A DNA stretch of 64,000 nt from Picochlorum sp. 'celeri' (taxonomy: Eukaryota; Chlorophyta; Trebouxiophyceae): NCBI GenBank assembly GCA_010909725.1, contig JAACMV010000021.1, positions 103,497 through 167,496 of the forward strand. The letters run 5' to 3'. Position 1 is the first letter of the stretch, and every line of letters starts with the position of its first letter. Below the pieces are notes generated by a model. The model had not been told where the DNA came from. It saw only the letters and a program-made list of their open reading frames with translations, and did no database searches. A program made the translations under genes and the position numbers. Below are positions 40,085-48,911 of this stretch, piece by piece.

Positions 40085-41491
40085 TTAGAGAATTTTTCTG
40101 CGTCGACGAGGTGTCTTTCGTTCCATATAGAACTCTTCGTCCTCGTTGAGCTTGCGTTGAGTTCCATCTGGCATGGCAATGTAACGCTCATGCTTGAGTT
40201 TGGATTCCTTCCCAATGGGCGTGACGACAAGGCTCCATCCTTCCTTTGGTCTCACCGGGGCTTTCGTTCTTCTGCTTTCTCTGCTGATTGTTTTGCCAAT
40301 CAGGCCTAAATTGAAATCTAGTTTGCGCTGGAATTCCTCCACCAAGTTGGCTTCTTCACGAGCAGCAACAACTTCCTCCTGCTCTTCGAGGGATTTAATT
40401 CCTAATATCTCCTTGGACAGCTCTGGAGTGATATCGTCTGTCGTAATATCTTCAATACTCTTCCCCAAGGCCTTTTCCAATGCTTGAACTACATCTTCCT
40501 GCCTAATCTGTGCATACTCTGGGAATGATGGTAGACTCACATGGTGCTTTTCATTCGATCCAATGCCTTGGTCACAGCGAAGGACATTTTGCATCAGAGT
40601 CTTGGCTTGTTGCGCGATGGGGTCTGTTTTTGCTCCCTCATCCTTCTCAGCAATTTCCTTGAGCCGCAGGATTGCCAAAACCCGCTGCTGCCTGATGCGG
40701 AAAATTTCAGACAACCTTTCCGGCGTGTACTTTTCTGGATTCTCTTTGTACGCCTGATACATTGTATTTTTGACCGAGTCACTAAGGCGAGCATTGTTCC
40801 ACGCGTCTTGCGCTTTCCCTCCCGTCAGGTCCAGACCCCAATACACTGCTCCGAGTTCCTCATTCACCCCCAGAGCTTGATACGGAAGTCTACCTGGAGG
40901 CGCTGCATTCACAACCTTTTTCTCAATCGGACTGGAGATTGGAGTACCTGAAGGGATCGCAGCATCCCTCTCTGCAGACCCTTTGTACAATCGAATGAGC
41001 TTTGCCAGAGATGCCAACGCATTCCTCTCCCCGCGGCGAAGCCCGTCCACGTTTTGAGCCATCGACGGAGCCATTGAGAAATACAATTCAATCGTATCAG
41101 CTAATAACCGCAGCTCCCTGTCGCTCATCGTCTCCTTCGGCTTCTTAAATGCAGCCAACGCTTTCTTGTCCCCCTTCTTCACAGCCTCATACAACTCGAA
41201 CAGATCGTTGGACATTGGTACAATTCTTTTGCTTTTATATACCCTTCTACTCTCATCTTGCTCTGTTCCATATCGATCCTTGAACTTTCTTCCGCGGGGA
41301 GCCCTTCGGCCACGGGGCGATGATGGCCTATTTCCTCCATCAGATGCATCATTTAATACATACGATTTATGTGAAGAGGAAAAATTGGACACTGCTTTGA
41401 GACTCGAACCTCCGCAGAGACTCTCGGCTGCCGCAACGAGGCCAGGACAGCGCAGTCCACTCACCACCCTTCTCGTGGCGCTGTGGAACAT
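40085..41491 (-). CDS. mitochondrial ribosomal small-subunit protein mS45-like / PF12298-type regulator protein
   Basis: The 468-residue product starts MFHSATRRVVSGLRC, a mitochondrial-type presequence. The conserved region is WNNARLSDSVKNTMYQAYKENPEKYTPERLSEIFRIRQQRVLAILRLKE (about 230-280), which is the eukaryotic mitochondrial regulator/mS45 (yeast MRPS35) signature. A second conserved block, YIAMPDGTQRKLNEDE, lies near the C-terminus, followed by a very basic end (RRRRKIL). It is a likely mitoribosome subunit; the assignment rests on the central motif only. Confidence 0.7.
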   Translation of the reverse strand: MFHSATRRVVSGLRCPGLVAAAESLCGGSSLKAVSNFSSSHKSYVLNDASDGGNRPSSPRGRRAPRGRKFKDRYGTEQDESRRVYKSKRIVPMSNDLFELYEAVKKGDKKALAAFKKPKETMSDRELRLLADTIELYFSMAPSMAQNVDGLRRGERNALASLAKLIRLYKGSAERDAAIPSGTPISSPIEKKVVNAAPPGRLPYQALGVNEELGAVYWGLDLTGGKAQDAWNNARLSDSVKNTMYQAYKENPEKYTPERLSEIFRIRQQRVLAILRLKEIAEKDEGAKTDPIAQQAKTLMQNVLRCDQGIGSNEKHHVSLPSFPEYAQIRQEDVVQALEKALGKSIEDITTDDITPELSKEILGIKSLEEQEEVVAAREEANLVEEFQRKLDFNLGLIGKTISRESRRTKAPVRPKEGWSLVVTPIGKESKLKHERYIAMPDGTQRKLNEDEEFYMERKTPRRRRKIL

Positions 41492-41613
41492 GGTAAAGAT
41501 GTATTAAACAGGAAATAAATAAATACTATATCCATGCGGAGACCGCACGCTGTGGGTATTACCACGGATACTTCATGGCCACACTACCCTTGTCTTACAT
41601 GAGATGATCATCC

Positions 41614-42312
41614 TCATGAGGACGCCTTGTCATCCCATCCTCTCACCCAATTGGCGCCCTTGGGAGCTTTGGTGGCCGCAAAGCTTCCGTAGAATGACAT
41701 GGTATCTTGCACGCTCTCACGAATCATCTACACAGCAGACACAATGTACATTGAAGAGGCATGCCTACAGAATCACAATTGTATGCCATCATCGACGCAC
41801 CTGAAACGCTCGATTTGACTCAAGATGGGGCTCTGGATCAATTTGGCCGGTAAGGAATTTGAACAAGTCTGGGTTTTCGATTGCCAAGAGCTCTTCAAAA
41901 TCTCCGAGCTCTTCCTCAGTCAGTCCCTCCAAATTATCCCTTGCCCACTGGCCAATGATGAGATCGAGCTCCAACCACCCACGCTGCTTTGCGTGATACA
42001 TCAATCTATTTATATTCTGCATAGGGTACCCGGATGGGGTTGTGAATTATGATCAGCAGGCTGTACAGCCTCACTTGTGAGGTGCAACCAACATACTCTT
42101 CTAGGTGACCCAGATGTGCCTTCGCCACCAGTCTTTGCATCTCCCGAGGAATATGATCGAGACGCCATTGTATTCAAATGGTCATGGCATGTCACGGGAG
42201 AGACGCGTGATCCTCCACGCAGGGTTTTCCCAAGCAGACAGTGCTCTTCACTTTGGAAGGCAAGCCTCTTTGCCACCGACCATGACAAGCGCTGAGATAG
42301 TCTATGAGCCAT
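41614..42312 (-). CDS. SDHAF2: succinate dehydrogenase assembly factor 2
   Basis: Matrix protein that helps attach FAD to the SdhA subunit. Three exons (minus strand) are 42097-42312, 41801-42016 and 41614-41727, with introns of 80 and 73 bp, giving 181 residues. A Ser/Arg-rich mitochondrial presequence (about 1-60) precedes the SdhE/SDH5 domain: RLMYHAKQRGWLELDLIIGQWA (RGxxE-type motif), EEELGDFEELLAIENPDLF and FLTGQIDPEPH. The third exon (MIRESVQDTMSFYG..) was found only by following the splice frame. It is divergent from the lumen-type gene. Confidence 0.92.
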
Positions 42313-42518
42313 ACTATACCTTGTACTGTGTATTACATGTGGCGAATAGCCTTGTCGTTAAAAAGGTTCATATGCATTCCGTAATTTGACCACCAAAAAA
42401 AGATTTTCTTGAGAGAAAGAAATGTTTCGCACAGCACGAATCTATCGAATGTATGCAATCTTGACCTGTTCAATGTATTCCGAACATCAAATCGATTATA
42501 ATTGAGCAATCATCCGGA

Positions 42519-43544
42519 ATGATGAGTACGTGGAGGTGGAATTTTGTGGAGTCTTCGAAAGGGTCTTGTCGTCACTCTGTTGTCGTCTCTGGACCAAGTA
42601 TTCGTTCGGTGAAACCTACGCATCGATGGAATAGAAGGATCAAATCTCTACCAGAAGGTCATCGAGTACGATTGCCAGAGGCTAGGCTTGTTTCAGATCA
42701 TGCTTCACCTGAGGAGAGCAGAGGCTGTACAACCAAATCTGTGATGATTGCGGGGTTGAGCTGCATTCTTGCGAGTGCGCTTGTGGTTGGTCAGGCTCAC
42801 GCTGGGGACGATAATCTGTCACCATATGAGAGACGCAAGTTGGAGACTGAGAGAAGGAAGGAAATGTTGAGATCATTGAGGGAAAAGGCAGAACAGAGTG
42901 CTGCATCTGTAGATGCCACACCCTCGCCATCTGTGTACAAGCCATCAACAGCTCCTTCAGTGCCGTCAATTCCGCAGGCACCGGCCCTGAAAGAAGAAGA
43001 TAGGTCAGATAAAGGGAAAGAAGGCTCGTCGTTGCCTTCTTTCTCTGCCCCATCATTTGATAAAATGCCATCATTTTCATTTGGTGGCAAGGCAGAAGAC
43101 GAGAAGAAGCCTGTTGCTCCCCCAGCACCTTCTCCTCCTCCTCCTCCTCCTAAGGCAGTCACGCCACCACCACCACCACCTCCTCCCCCAAAGGTGGTCA
43201 CGCCACCACCACCACCAGCTCCCCCAAAGGTGGTGACTCCACAGAAGCCATTGACACCACCCCAAGTTGTCATGCCATCGAGTCCAGCAAAAAGCTCAAC
43301 GGGCGATACATTGGAACAGTGGCGCCAACAGCAGAAGAAGGACCTTGCGGAGAGGGAAAAGGTGGAGAAGAAACGGGCACAAAAGCAGAAGAAGAGAGGG
43401 ATCATGCCAGTGTGGCTTGCAGAACTGGTTATGATTGCCTCTCTCCTTGGAGTGGGTGTTGCATCCGTGCTGTTCAGCGACAGCATTGCCACGCTGTACA
43501 ACAACGTCAATAGAGCATTGACAAAATCTTTTACAAAGGAGTGA
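42519..43544 (+). CDS. proline-rich plastid protein with a lumen-type bipartite signal and C-terminal membrane helix
   Basis: The 341-residue product has a basic start (about 1-70), then a hydrophobic stretch with an AxA site (SCILASALVVGQAHA|GDD, about 95), so it looks like a thylakoid-lumen or inner-membrane bipartite targeting signal. The middle has PPPPP/VTPPP repeats (about 195-250) and low-complexity Ser/Pro segments. One membrane helix (WLAELVMIASLLGVGVASVLF) lies near the end. No family is recognised. Its last 23 coding bases lie in the 56 bp direct repeat shared with 46334-46389. Confidence 0.7.
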   Translation: MMSTWRWNFVESSKGSCRHSVVVSGPSIRSVKPTHRWNRRIKSLPEGHRVRLPEARLVSDHASPEESRGCTTKSVMIAGLSCILASALVVGQAHAGDDNLSPYERRKLETERRKEMLRSLREKAEQSAASVDATPSPSVYKPSTAPSVPSIPQAPALKEEDRSDKGKEGSSLPSFSAPSFDKMPSFSFGGKAEDEKKPVAPPAPSPPPPPPKAVTPPPPPPPPPKVVTPPPPPAPPKVVTPQKPLTPPQVVMPSSPAKSSTGDTLEQWRQQQKKDLAEREKVEKKRAQKQKKRGIMPVWLAELVMIASLLGVGVASVLFSDSIATLYNNVNRALTKSFTKE

Positions 43545-43577
43545 TTATGACGAATCAAAAGAAAATGACACTGTTCC
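43522..43577 (+). repeat. 56 bp perfect direct repeat, left copy
   Basis: Identical to 46334-46389 over 56 bases; identity ends sharply on the left and decays on the right. It covers the end of the proline-rich plastid gene (stop 43542-43544). The adjoining minus-strand end (stop at 43545-43547) reads GTVSFSFDSS, the same C-terminus as the intact gene at 46357-47244. Confidence 0.9.
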
Positions 43578-44070
43578 CTGCCGAATTTTCTATTGCCTTC
43601 TCCCCTGGTAGTCCTCCAAAGACTGGATGGCATTAGTATTCTCGACTGACTTGGCATGTAACATTTTTCAATCCTATCTTCTCAACCATCTCTGCATTGG
43701 TGTGAGCAACAAAAGCTTGGTCGAGTGGAAGAAAAAGTACCCATGATTCTTGGCATGTCTTCTATGATATGCACATTTACACACAGCATTTCCAAGGTAT
43801 TCATCAGCAACAGTCTTGAAATTGTCCGCTAGATAGACTCGAGTTCTGGCAGAGCGACGGTGCCTGTCTAATCAGCCCCTTTGTTTACCGGCACCCATAC
43901 GTGTGCCTGCATGTACGTGTTGGTTTGGAGGAATATTCGCTCTCATTGGCAAGAGAGATTCTGGCCATCCTCCTCGAATGAAGTTGCATGATTCGGACAG
44001 GGTTTGAAAAATAAAGAGAAAAAAATTACACAGCCGAGGAAACCAACCTCAGAAAGCTGCGGGAAAGTAG
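43545..44070. pseudogene. intergenic stretch with a decayed 3' end of the coiled-coil gene and unassigned minus-strand frames
   Basis: Read on the minus strand, 43545 to about 43660 encodes a degraded version of the C-terminus of the gene at 46357-47244: HAKSVEN.., GRRQ, a stop, then the conserved GTVSFSFDSS end. From about 43680 to 43990 other minus-strand frames (for example RTRVYLADNFKTVADEYLGN, and a separate one ending CQVSREY) look protein-like. They need introns of 25-77 bp, some shorter than others in this window, so I do not call a gene. Confidence 0.5.
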
Positions 44071-46326
44071 ATGGCTTTATTCTGTGTTGTCTTGGTCGGC
44101 TTGTGCCTTGCACCGATATCGCAGGGACGGATCGTCTTTGATCCACCTGAGTATTCAAAGGATCAAGGAGAGGATGGATGGTTTACTGTAACTTGGTCTG
44201 GGATCGAGGAGCCTCTCGAAGGCAGAGATGAAAATGACATGATCGCCCTTTACCTAATCAATGGCACAAGTCCGGTGAACATGAATAATAATGTGCCCAT
44301 CTCATTCGTGTACCCGTATCTCTTGGATGTGGATGATTGGAAGAATGGGAGAGGATCATTCAGGTTTTATTTGCCGAATTACAGATCGAACGTGCGAGCA
44401 GTGTACCTTCGTCCGCCGAATTGGGTTCCTCCTGCAGCTTCACAAGGACAACCCTTGGGGACCATACTGGACAGCAGCGATCCCTTGGTGATGAGTCAAA
44501 GCGCTTTGGAAACACCATCTAATCGGGTATTATCGTATGCAGATGAGGCAGGATCCATGCGAATTACTTGGCAAGTGGGGCCCATTAGCCCAAGATTTCC
44601 AAGGAGCATGCCAATCATTCGCTATGGAAGCTCTAAGAATTCTTTGAATATGACGGCCAAAGGGTATGGCTCCACATATGATGCATCGGATATGTGCCTC
44701 CCTCCAGCTTCGTCGTATGGGTATCATGACCCCGGGACATTGATCTCTGGAATCATGAGGGATCTGAAACCAAATACCCGGTACTTTTACTCTGTGGGGG
44801 ATGAAGCCACCGGGGTGTTCAGTTCTGTTGAATCCTTCATCTCGCCAGCTTCACCGGATGATGAACTCAAAATGCTTGTGATTGCGGATAATTATGCGTA
44901 CAATGAAGACGGAAGTCGATATTTTACTGGACGGTATGCCATTGATGATTTGTACGGACCATATCCACAACCTGTTCCTGGGATAAACTTGACTCTTGCC
45001 ACGTCATACATAACTTGGATGGAGGATGCAGCTACAAACAGTGCTTCGTTTGTATCCAAAGAAATAGAAAATATCGTTCGCAATGGCACTGAGTATCATG
45101 GCATTGCTGTGAATGGAGATCTTTCATATGCCTATGGATTCTTGTACAGATGGGTGACGTGGCTGAACAACCATAAAATGGCATTTTCAAACCTTCCAAC
45201 ATTGAGTAGTCCGGGGAACCACGAGGCTGACGATCCTACCTTGCCTTTTGATGCGTTTGAAGGAAAAGCTTTTGATTCTGCGGGCGAGTGCGCCATTCCT
45301 TATATCTACATGATGAGGCCTCCAATTGAGAAGCCAATAAAGGCGAGAAAGATGTGGTACAGTACTAACAACGGTCCCGTGCATTTCATACAATTAAGTA
45401 CGGAGCAAGAAATTAGTCCTGGATCAATTCAATATCAATTTTTGAAGAGCGATTTGGAACAGGTTGACAGGTCAAAGTTTCCATGGGTGGTTGTTGGATG
45501 GCATCGACCAATGTATGTTGATCAACCAAATTTCACTCCCATCAAGGGGGACAGCATCGTCGCCCAGCGCTTCAGGGATGAAATAGAGCCTCTGTTTGCA
45601 GAGTATCAGGTGGATGTAGTCTTTGCCGGTCATATCCATAAGTACACCCGCAGCTGCCCTGTCCTAAAAGGAACATGCGTGGGATACAACGAGGATGGAA
45701 CAGCAAAAGGCCCCGTCCACTTTGTGACAGGAAACGCTGGTGCACCAGGAGTCTATTTCTCGTACCTAGAGGATCCTGCTTGGAGAGATTTTCAGACTTC
45801 TAGGTACGGTTTTGGTGAGCTGACAGTCACCAGGACAGACTTTACCTTTAAAATGTTCACGGCAGATGACTCTGGTACATTTGAATTGACAGATAGCATT
45901 ACTTTGAAAAAACCACGGAATTGGAAGCCTGATAGAGGCTTTGCGAAGGCAGTGTACGATGGAACACCTGTTACTCCAGAACCTGCAATCAACAAGACAC
46001 TGTTTGGCTTTTGGAACCCAGCCCCACTATTCGCTGTGACACATCAGCTTGTCCAGGAGAATCCAGAACTAGCCGAGGCATGCTTTGGGCGTACCACATT
46101 CCCGTATATATTTGCAAATGACCCGTACATTCAAACTTTTGTTCCATCACAGAGCTGGGAGGTACAGACTGCGTTGATGACATTTTGGAACCGGACATTT
46201 ACACCATCCATTGTTCCCGAGATGAGCAAAGAAGACGTGGATTCTTTGAGATATTCTTTGGACTACTCTCTTAAATCATATATACGAGAAGGTGTCGGAA
46301 ATACAATTCCTCCTGGATGCCAATGA
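44071..46326 (+). CDS. purple acid phosphatase-type metallophosphoesterase, secreted
   Basis: The 751-residue product begins with a signal peptide (MALFCVVLVGLCLAPISQG). After an N-terminal beta domain (about 20-250) come the metallophosphatase motifs: an atypical first block IADNYAY (normally GDxG), NGDLSYA (about 348-354), SPGNHE (about 380-385), VVGWHRP and FAGHIHKYTRSC (about 518-529). These are the metal-binding residues of purple acid phosphatases. Many NxT/S sites fit a secreted or vacuolar protein. It likely scavenges organic phosphate. The gene lies inside a segment bounded by 56 bp direct repeats. Confidence 0.9.
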   Translation: MALFCVVLVGLCLAPISQGRIVFDPPEYSKDQGEDGWFTVTWSGIEEPLEGRDENDMIALYLINGTSPVNMNNNVPISFVYPYLLDVDDWKNGRGSFRFYLPNYRSNVRAVYLRPPNWVPPAASQGQPLGTILDSSDPLVMSQSALETPSNRVLSYADEAGSMRITWQVGPISPRFPRSMPIIRYGSSKNSLNMTAKGYGSTYDASDMCLPPASSYGYHDPGTLISGIMRDLKPNTRYFYSVGDEATGVFSSVESFISPASPDDELKMLVIADNYAYNEDGSRYFTGRYAIDDLYGPYPQPVPGINLTLATSYITWMEDAATNSASFVSKEIENIVRNGTEYHGIAVNGDLSYAYGFLYRWVTWLNNHKMAFSNLPTLSSPGNHEADDPTLPFDAFEGKAFDSAGECAIPYIYMMRPPIEKPIKARKMWYSTNNGPVHFIQLSTEQEISPGSIQYQFLKSDLEQVDRSKFPWVVVGWHRPMYVDQPNFTPIKGDSIVAQRFRDEIEPLFAEYQVDVVFAGHIHKYTRSCPVLKGTCVGYNEDGTAKGPVHFVTGNAGAPGVYFSYLEDPAWRDFQTSRYGFGELTVTRTDFTFKMFTADDSGTFELTDSITLKKPRNWKPDRGFAKAVYDGTPVTPEPAINKTLFGFWNPAPLFAVTHQLVQENPELAEACFGRTTFPYIFANDPYIQTFVPSQSWEVQTALMTFWNRTFTPSIVPEMSKEDVDSLRYSLDYSLKSYIREGVGNTIPPGCQ

Positions 46327-46333
46327 TTAGGAT

Positions 46334-46389
46334 CAAAATCTTTTACAAAGGAGTGATTATGACGAATCAAAAGAAAATGACACTGTTCC
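46334..46389 (+). repeat. 56 bp perfect direct repeat, right copy
   Basis: Same 56 bases as 43522-43577. Here the repeat lies 7 bases after the phosphatase stop and contains a stray copy of the plastid gene's last codons, followed by the true minus-strand 3' end of the coiled-coil gene. Confidence 0.9.
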
Positions 46390-47244
46390 ATCTCGATTCT
46401 CCAATCGCTGCACTCGCCTTCCCCATTCATCCACAGTCTGGGATGACGATGCCTTGTCATCATCATTCACCGCACTATCAACCGACCTGATATGTAACTT
46501 TTTCAATTTGTTCTGCTCTTGTATCACTTCACTAATCAAATCAAGTTGCTTCGCAGCCACATCATGGACTGACGCAATCAACTGCTCTACACCCTCAACC
46601 CGTGACTCCAGCAACTCCATTCTAGCACTCGTCTCCTCCAGCACGTCCCCCGCAAGCGCCCCATCCTGCTCCACCATTTTCGCAGTATTTCTAACCTCTC
46701 TCCCCACCAGCCTCGTCCTCGTCTGAAGCTTATCCACCTGGCGCATCATAGAGTCCATCGTCCTCCCATGCTCCTCCAACCCAACTTCAACCTTCCTCAA
46801 CCTCAGCATTGCCTGGGACGTCGGCGAGGCACGCTTCTTCCGTTCTGACAATACAGAAGATATTTTGCGCATCAACACCGCCCCCATCAGGAGCCCCGTC
46901 ATCCACACAGGCGCCTGCTCAGCACGCTCAACCTGCTTCCTAGAACTATACGCCACTTGCACCCCCACAGCCCCACCCAATACAACAATCTCTACAGCAT
47001 CGACAGCCTTATCAAGTACATTAAATCCTCCCCCCTCCCCCTTTCCTGTCCGACGAGTACTGCGACGACGCTGGGGCGAGGACGACGAATGCTGCCCAGT
47101 CCCTTCGATTCTCAGACGACCCCTGGCATGTTTCCTCTGTCGCTGTGATTTTCTGCTACAAATCAAATCTACTCCAGTATTCCTACTTCCATCTACGATC
47201 CCACATACACCTGTCGAAGAGAATTTCAAACCAAACAGCGACAT
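46357..47244 (-). CDS. plastid-targeted coiled-coil membrane protein
   Basis: The 295-residue product starts MSLFGLKFSSTGVCG and is basic and Ser-rich to about 75, a transit-peptide-like head. One hydrophobic segment (VEIVVLGGAVGVQVAY, about 85-100) is followed by coiled coil (about 140-250: LRLRKVEVGLEEHGRTMDSM.., AKMVEQDG..) and a Ser-rich tail ending GTVSFSFDSS. The family is not recognised. A decayed duplicate of its 3' end sits at 43545-43660. The frame is open upstream of 47244, but only with a TTG. Confidence 0.7.
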   Translation of the reverse strand: MSLFGLKFSSTGVCGIVDGSRNTGVDLICSRKSQRQRKHARGRLRIEGTGQHSSSSPQRRRSTRRTGKGEGGGFNVLDKAVDAVEIVVLGGAVGVQVAYSSRKQVERAEQAPVWMTGLLMGAVLMRKISSVLSERKKRASPTSQAMLRLRKVEVGLEEHGRTMDSMMRQVDKLQTRTRLVGREVRNTAKMVEQDGALAGDVLEETSARMELLESRVEGVEQLIASVHDVAAKQLDLISEVIQEQNKLKKLHIRSVDSAVNDDDKASSSQTVDEWGRRVQRLENRDGTVSFSFDSS

Positions 47245-47926
47245 TCTTGTCAAATGTCTTGAATACGGGTATCAGCAACCCATGCAATGACCCAATGTTC
47301 AATAATATTTGAATCAATGTAACAGAATGAGTCCCAATGTAATGAACCCTCCCATGGGTGGAACCATAAAGCGCCCTATCTATGCTATTCAATATCTTCC
47401 ATCAACCCATCCTTTCAATGGGATCATCTAATCTACCAAAATATTGACGCAGCAAATCCCATAACAGCCTCGAACAACTCCTCCAGTGTTTAAAATCAAA
47501 TCAAAGATTATATCTTTGTGGTAAAGCAGTAAAGTAAGTTCATAATTGGGTGATTTTGGTTGCATATGTTGTACCTAGGTGGACCGACCGTGTGCTTGCC
47601 GAGGGTCGACTGAGCGATGATTGACCGACGAACGCGGGACAAACTCCACAGCACGGTGACCACTGTTGATTGTTACAATTATGCACCACTGGGAATTGTA
47701 TTTAATTATTCATTGGATACTTACGATTCCACGGTGAACGAGCGTATCGGTGAATCTGGGAATTCTGCGGTGGTCGAATTTCGCTGCTCGGACGCTGTTG
47801 ACTCGACAGGTTGGCTATTGGGGACTGGGTGTAGGGGATTTTGGTTGGAATCCAGGGTTATACTTGGGGGGTTCGGTGGTACTGTGTTCTGACGGATGGT
47901 GTTGACTTTTGTGTGCAGGAGACGCT
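47245..47926. other. divergent intergenic region with no gene seen
   Basis: This 682 bp gap lies between the coiled-coil protein (minus) and the MADS-box gene (plus). An ORF at 47617-47892 has no protein-like features. A likely splice acceptor (tgtgtgcag, ending 47919) just before the MADS ATG hints at a non-coding 5' exon upstream. The promoters of both neighbours are expected here. Confidence 0.4.
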
Positions 47927-48838
47927 ATGAGAACAAGTACCAGGAGAGCGGCGGGGAATCGGCGACCGAGGGATGTGCAGTCGTCGTTGAGCTCGAATTA
48001 TGATTCTGTTTTTGTGCACAGGAAGAATGCCTTGTACAGGAGGGCGGCAGAATTGAGTGCAATTACTGATTGTGAGATTAGCATCATTGTGCTCAGTCCT
48101 GATGGGGAGTTGTCTCAGTTTTCAACAGCTCCAATGAAGAAGATTTTGAGAGCGTACAGTAGACTATGCTCTAGTCCTCACGAGATTCATAATATGGAGT
48201 CTATTCAGAAAAAGCTGGTGAGTGCGGGGGGAGAGGGTGTTGGGTTGCTCATGCCGCAGGAGGATGAGGGGGTGCAGAAGAAGCAGAAGCAAAAGAAGAA
48301 AGCAGCCCAGAAGAAGAATGTGAAGAAAGTCGAGGACGACTTGGAAGATGCGGGGGAGATGATTGAGGCTATTCTGGCCATGCGAGGCTCGACAGTAAAA
48401 GAGGAGCCAGGGCGTGATGAGAATCTGGGTGATGGTGATGAAGACAAGGGGACTGGCACTGATACTGACGAGACTCTGGAGGAGGGAAATGAGATGGACA
48501 GATCTGGCACAGTGTCGAATTCTTCGGAGAAGAGGCAGGGGGAGTCTGGGGATGGGGAACCAACGCATGGAAAGAGGCGCCTCACAGAGGTGCAAGACAG
48601 TGTTCAGAAAAAGCATAGGTTGAGTAAAGTGGATTTTTCTAGGGATCAGCAATCAGTTCAAACGGCGGATGAAAAGAAAAAGGCGCATGACGATAAAAGT
48701 CCAACTCGGCTCGGGGCTGATCCCCGAGGGCACATTGGTGTTGGGACACCATTGAACAGAAAGCAGAAACCCTTGCCTCCGTCTGTTGATCCCATTCCTC
48801 TTCTGGGGCCAGATGTGCGTCCACGCACTGATTCTTAA
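47927..48838 (+). CDS. divergent MADS-box transcription factor
   Basis: The 303-residue product carries a MADS-like domain at its N-terminus (about 10-70): a basic start RRAAGNRRPRDV, then VFVHRKNALYRRAAELSAITDCEISIIVLSPDGELSQFST. The KxxLxxKAxELSxLxxxxxxxxVxSxxG pattern is kept as KNALYRRAAELSAITDCEISIIVLSPDG. The first basic helix is poorly conserved, with none of the usual xRKIxIxxI run, so DNA contact may differ. The rest is acidic (Glu-rich) with basic nuclear-signal patches and has no K domain, so it is M-type-like. Start ATG 47927 lies just past a likely acceptor. Confidence 0.75.
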   Translation: MRTSTRRAAGNRRPRDVQSSLSSNYDSVFVHRKNALYRRAAELSAITDCEISIIVLSPDGELSQFSTAPMKKILRAYSRLCSSPHEIHNMESIQKKLVSAGGEGVGLLMPQEDEGVQKKQKQKKKAAQKKNVKKVEDDLEDAGEMIEAILAMRGSTVKEEPGRDENLGDGDEDKGTGTDTDETLEEGNEMDRSGTVSNSSEKRQGESGDGEPTHGKRRLTEVQDSVQKKHRLSKVDFSRDQQSVQTADEKKKAHDDKSPTRLGADPRGHIGVGTPLNRKQKPLPPSVDPIPLLGPDVRPRTDS

Positions 48839-48911
48839 AAATAATTCATTCCCGTATATCGTATGATTCTGGTATATTGCTTGTAAAATACAATCTAATA
48901 ATAAATAGTGA

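Noticed and set aside
41395..41420. tRNA-like gactcgaacc string
   Set aside because: It falls inside the mS45-like coding sequence and no cloverleaf can be folded around it.
42797..43657. 286 aa minus-strand ORF with many Gly and Pro
   Set aside because: It is the antisense shadow of the proline-rich plastid gene; the repeats of PPP codons make open frames on both strands.
47617..47892. 91 aa ORF upstream of the MADS-box gene
   Set aside because: Low-complexity, no homology-like pattern; more likely 5' leader or intron of the MADS gene.
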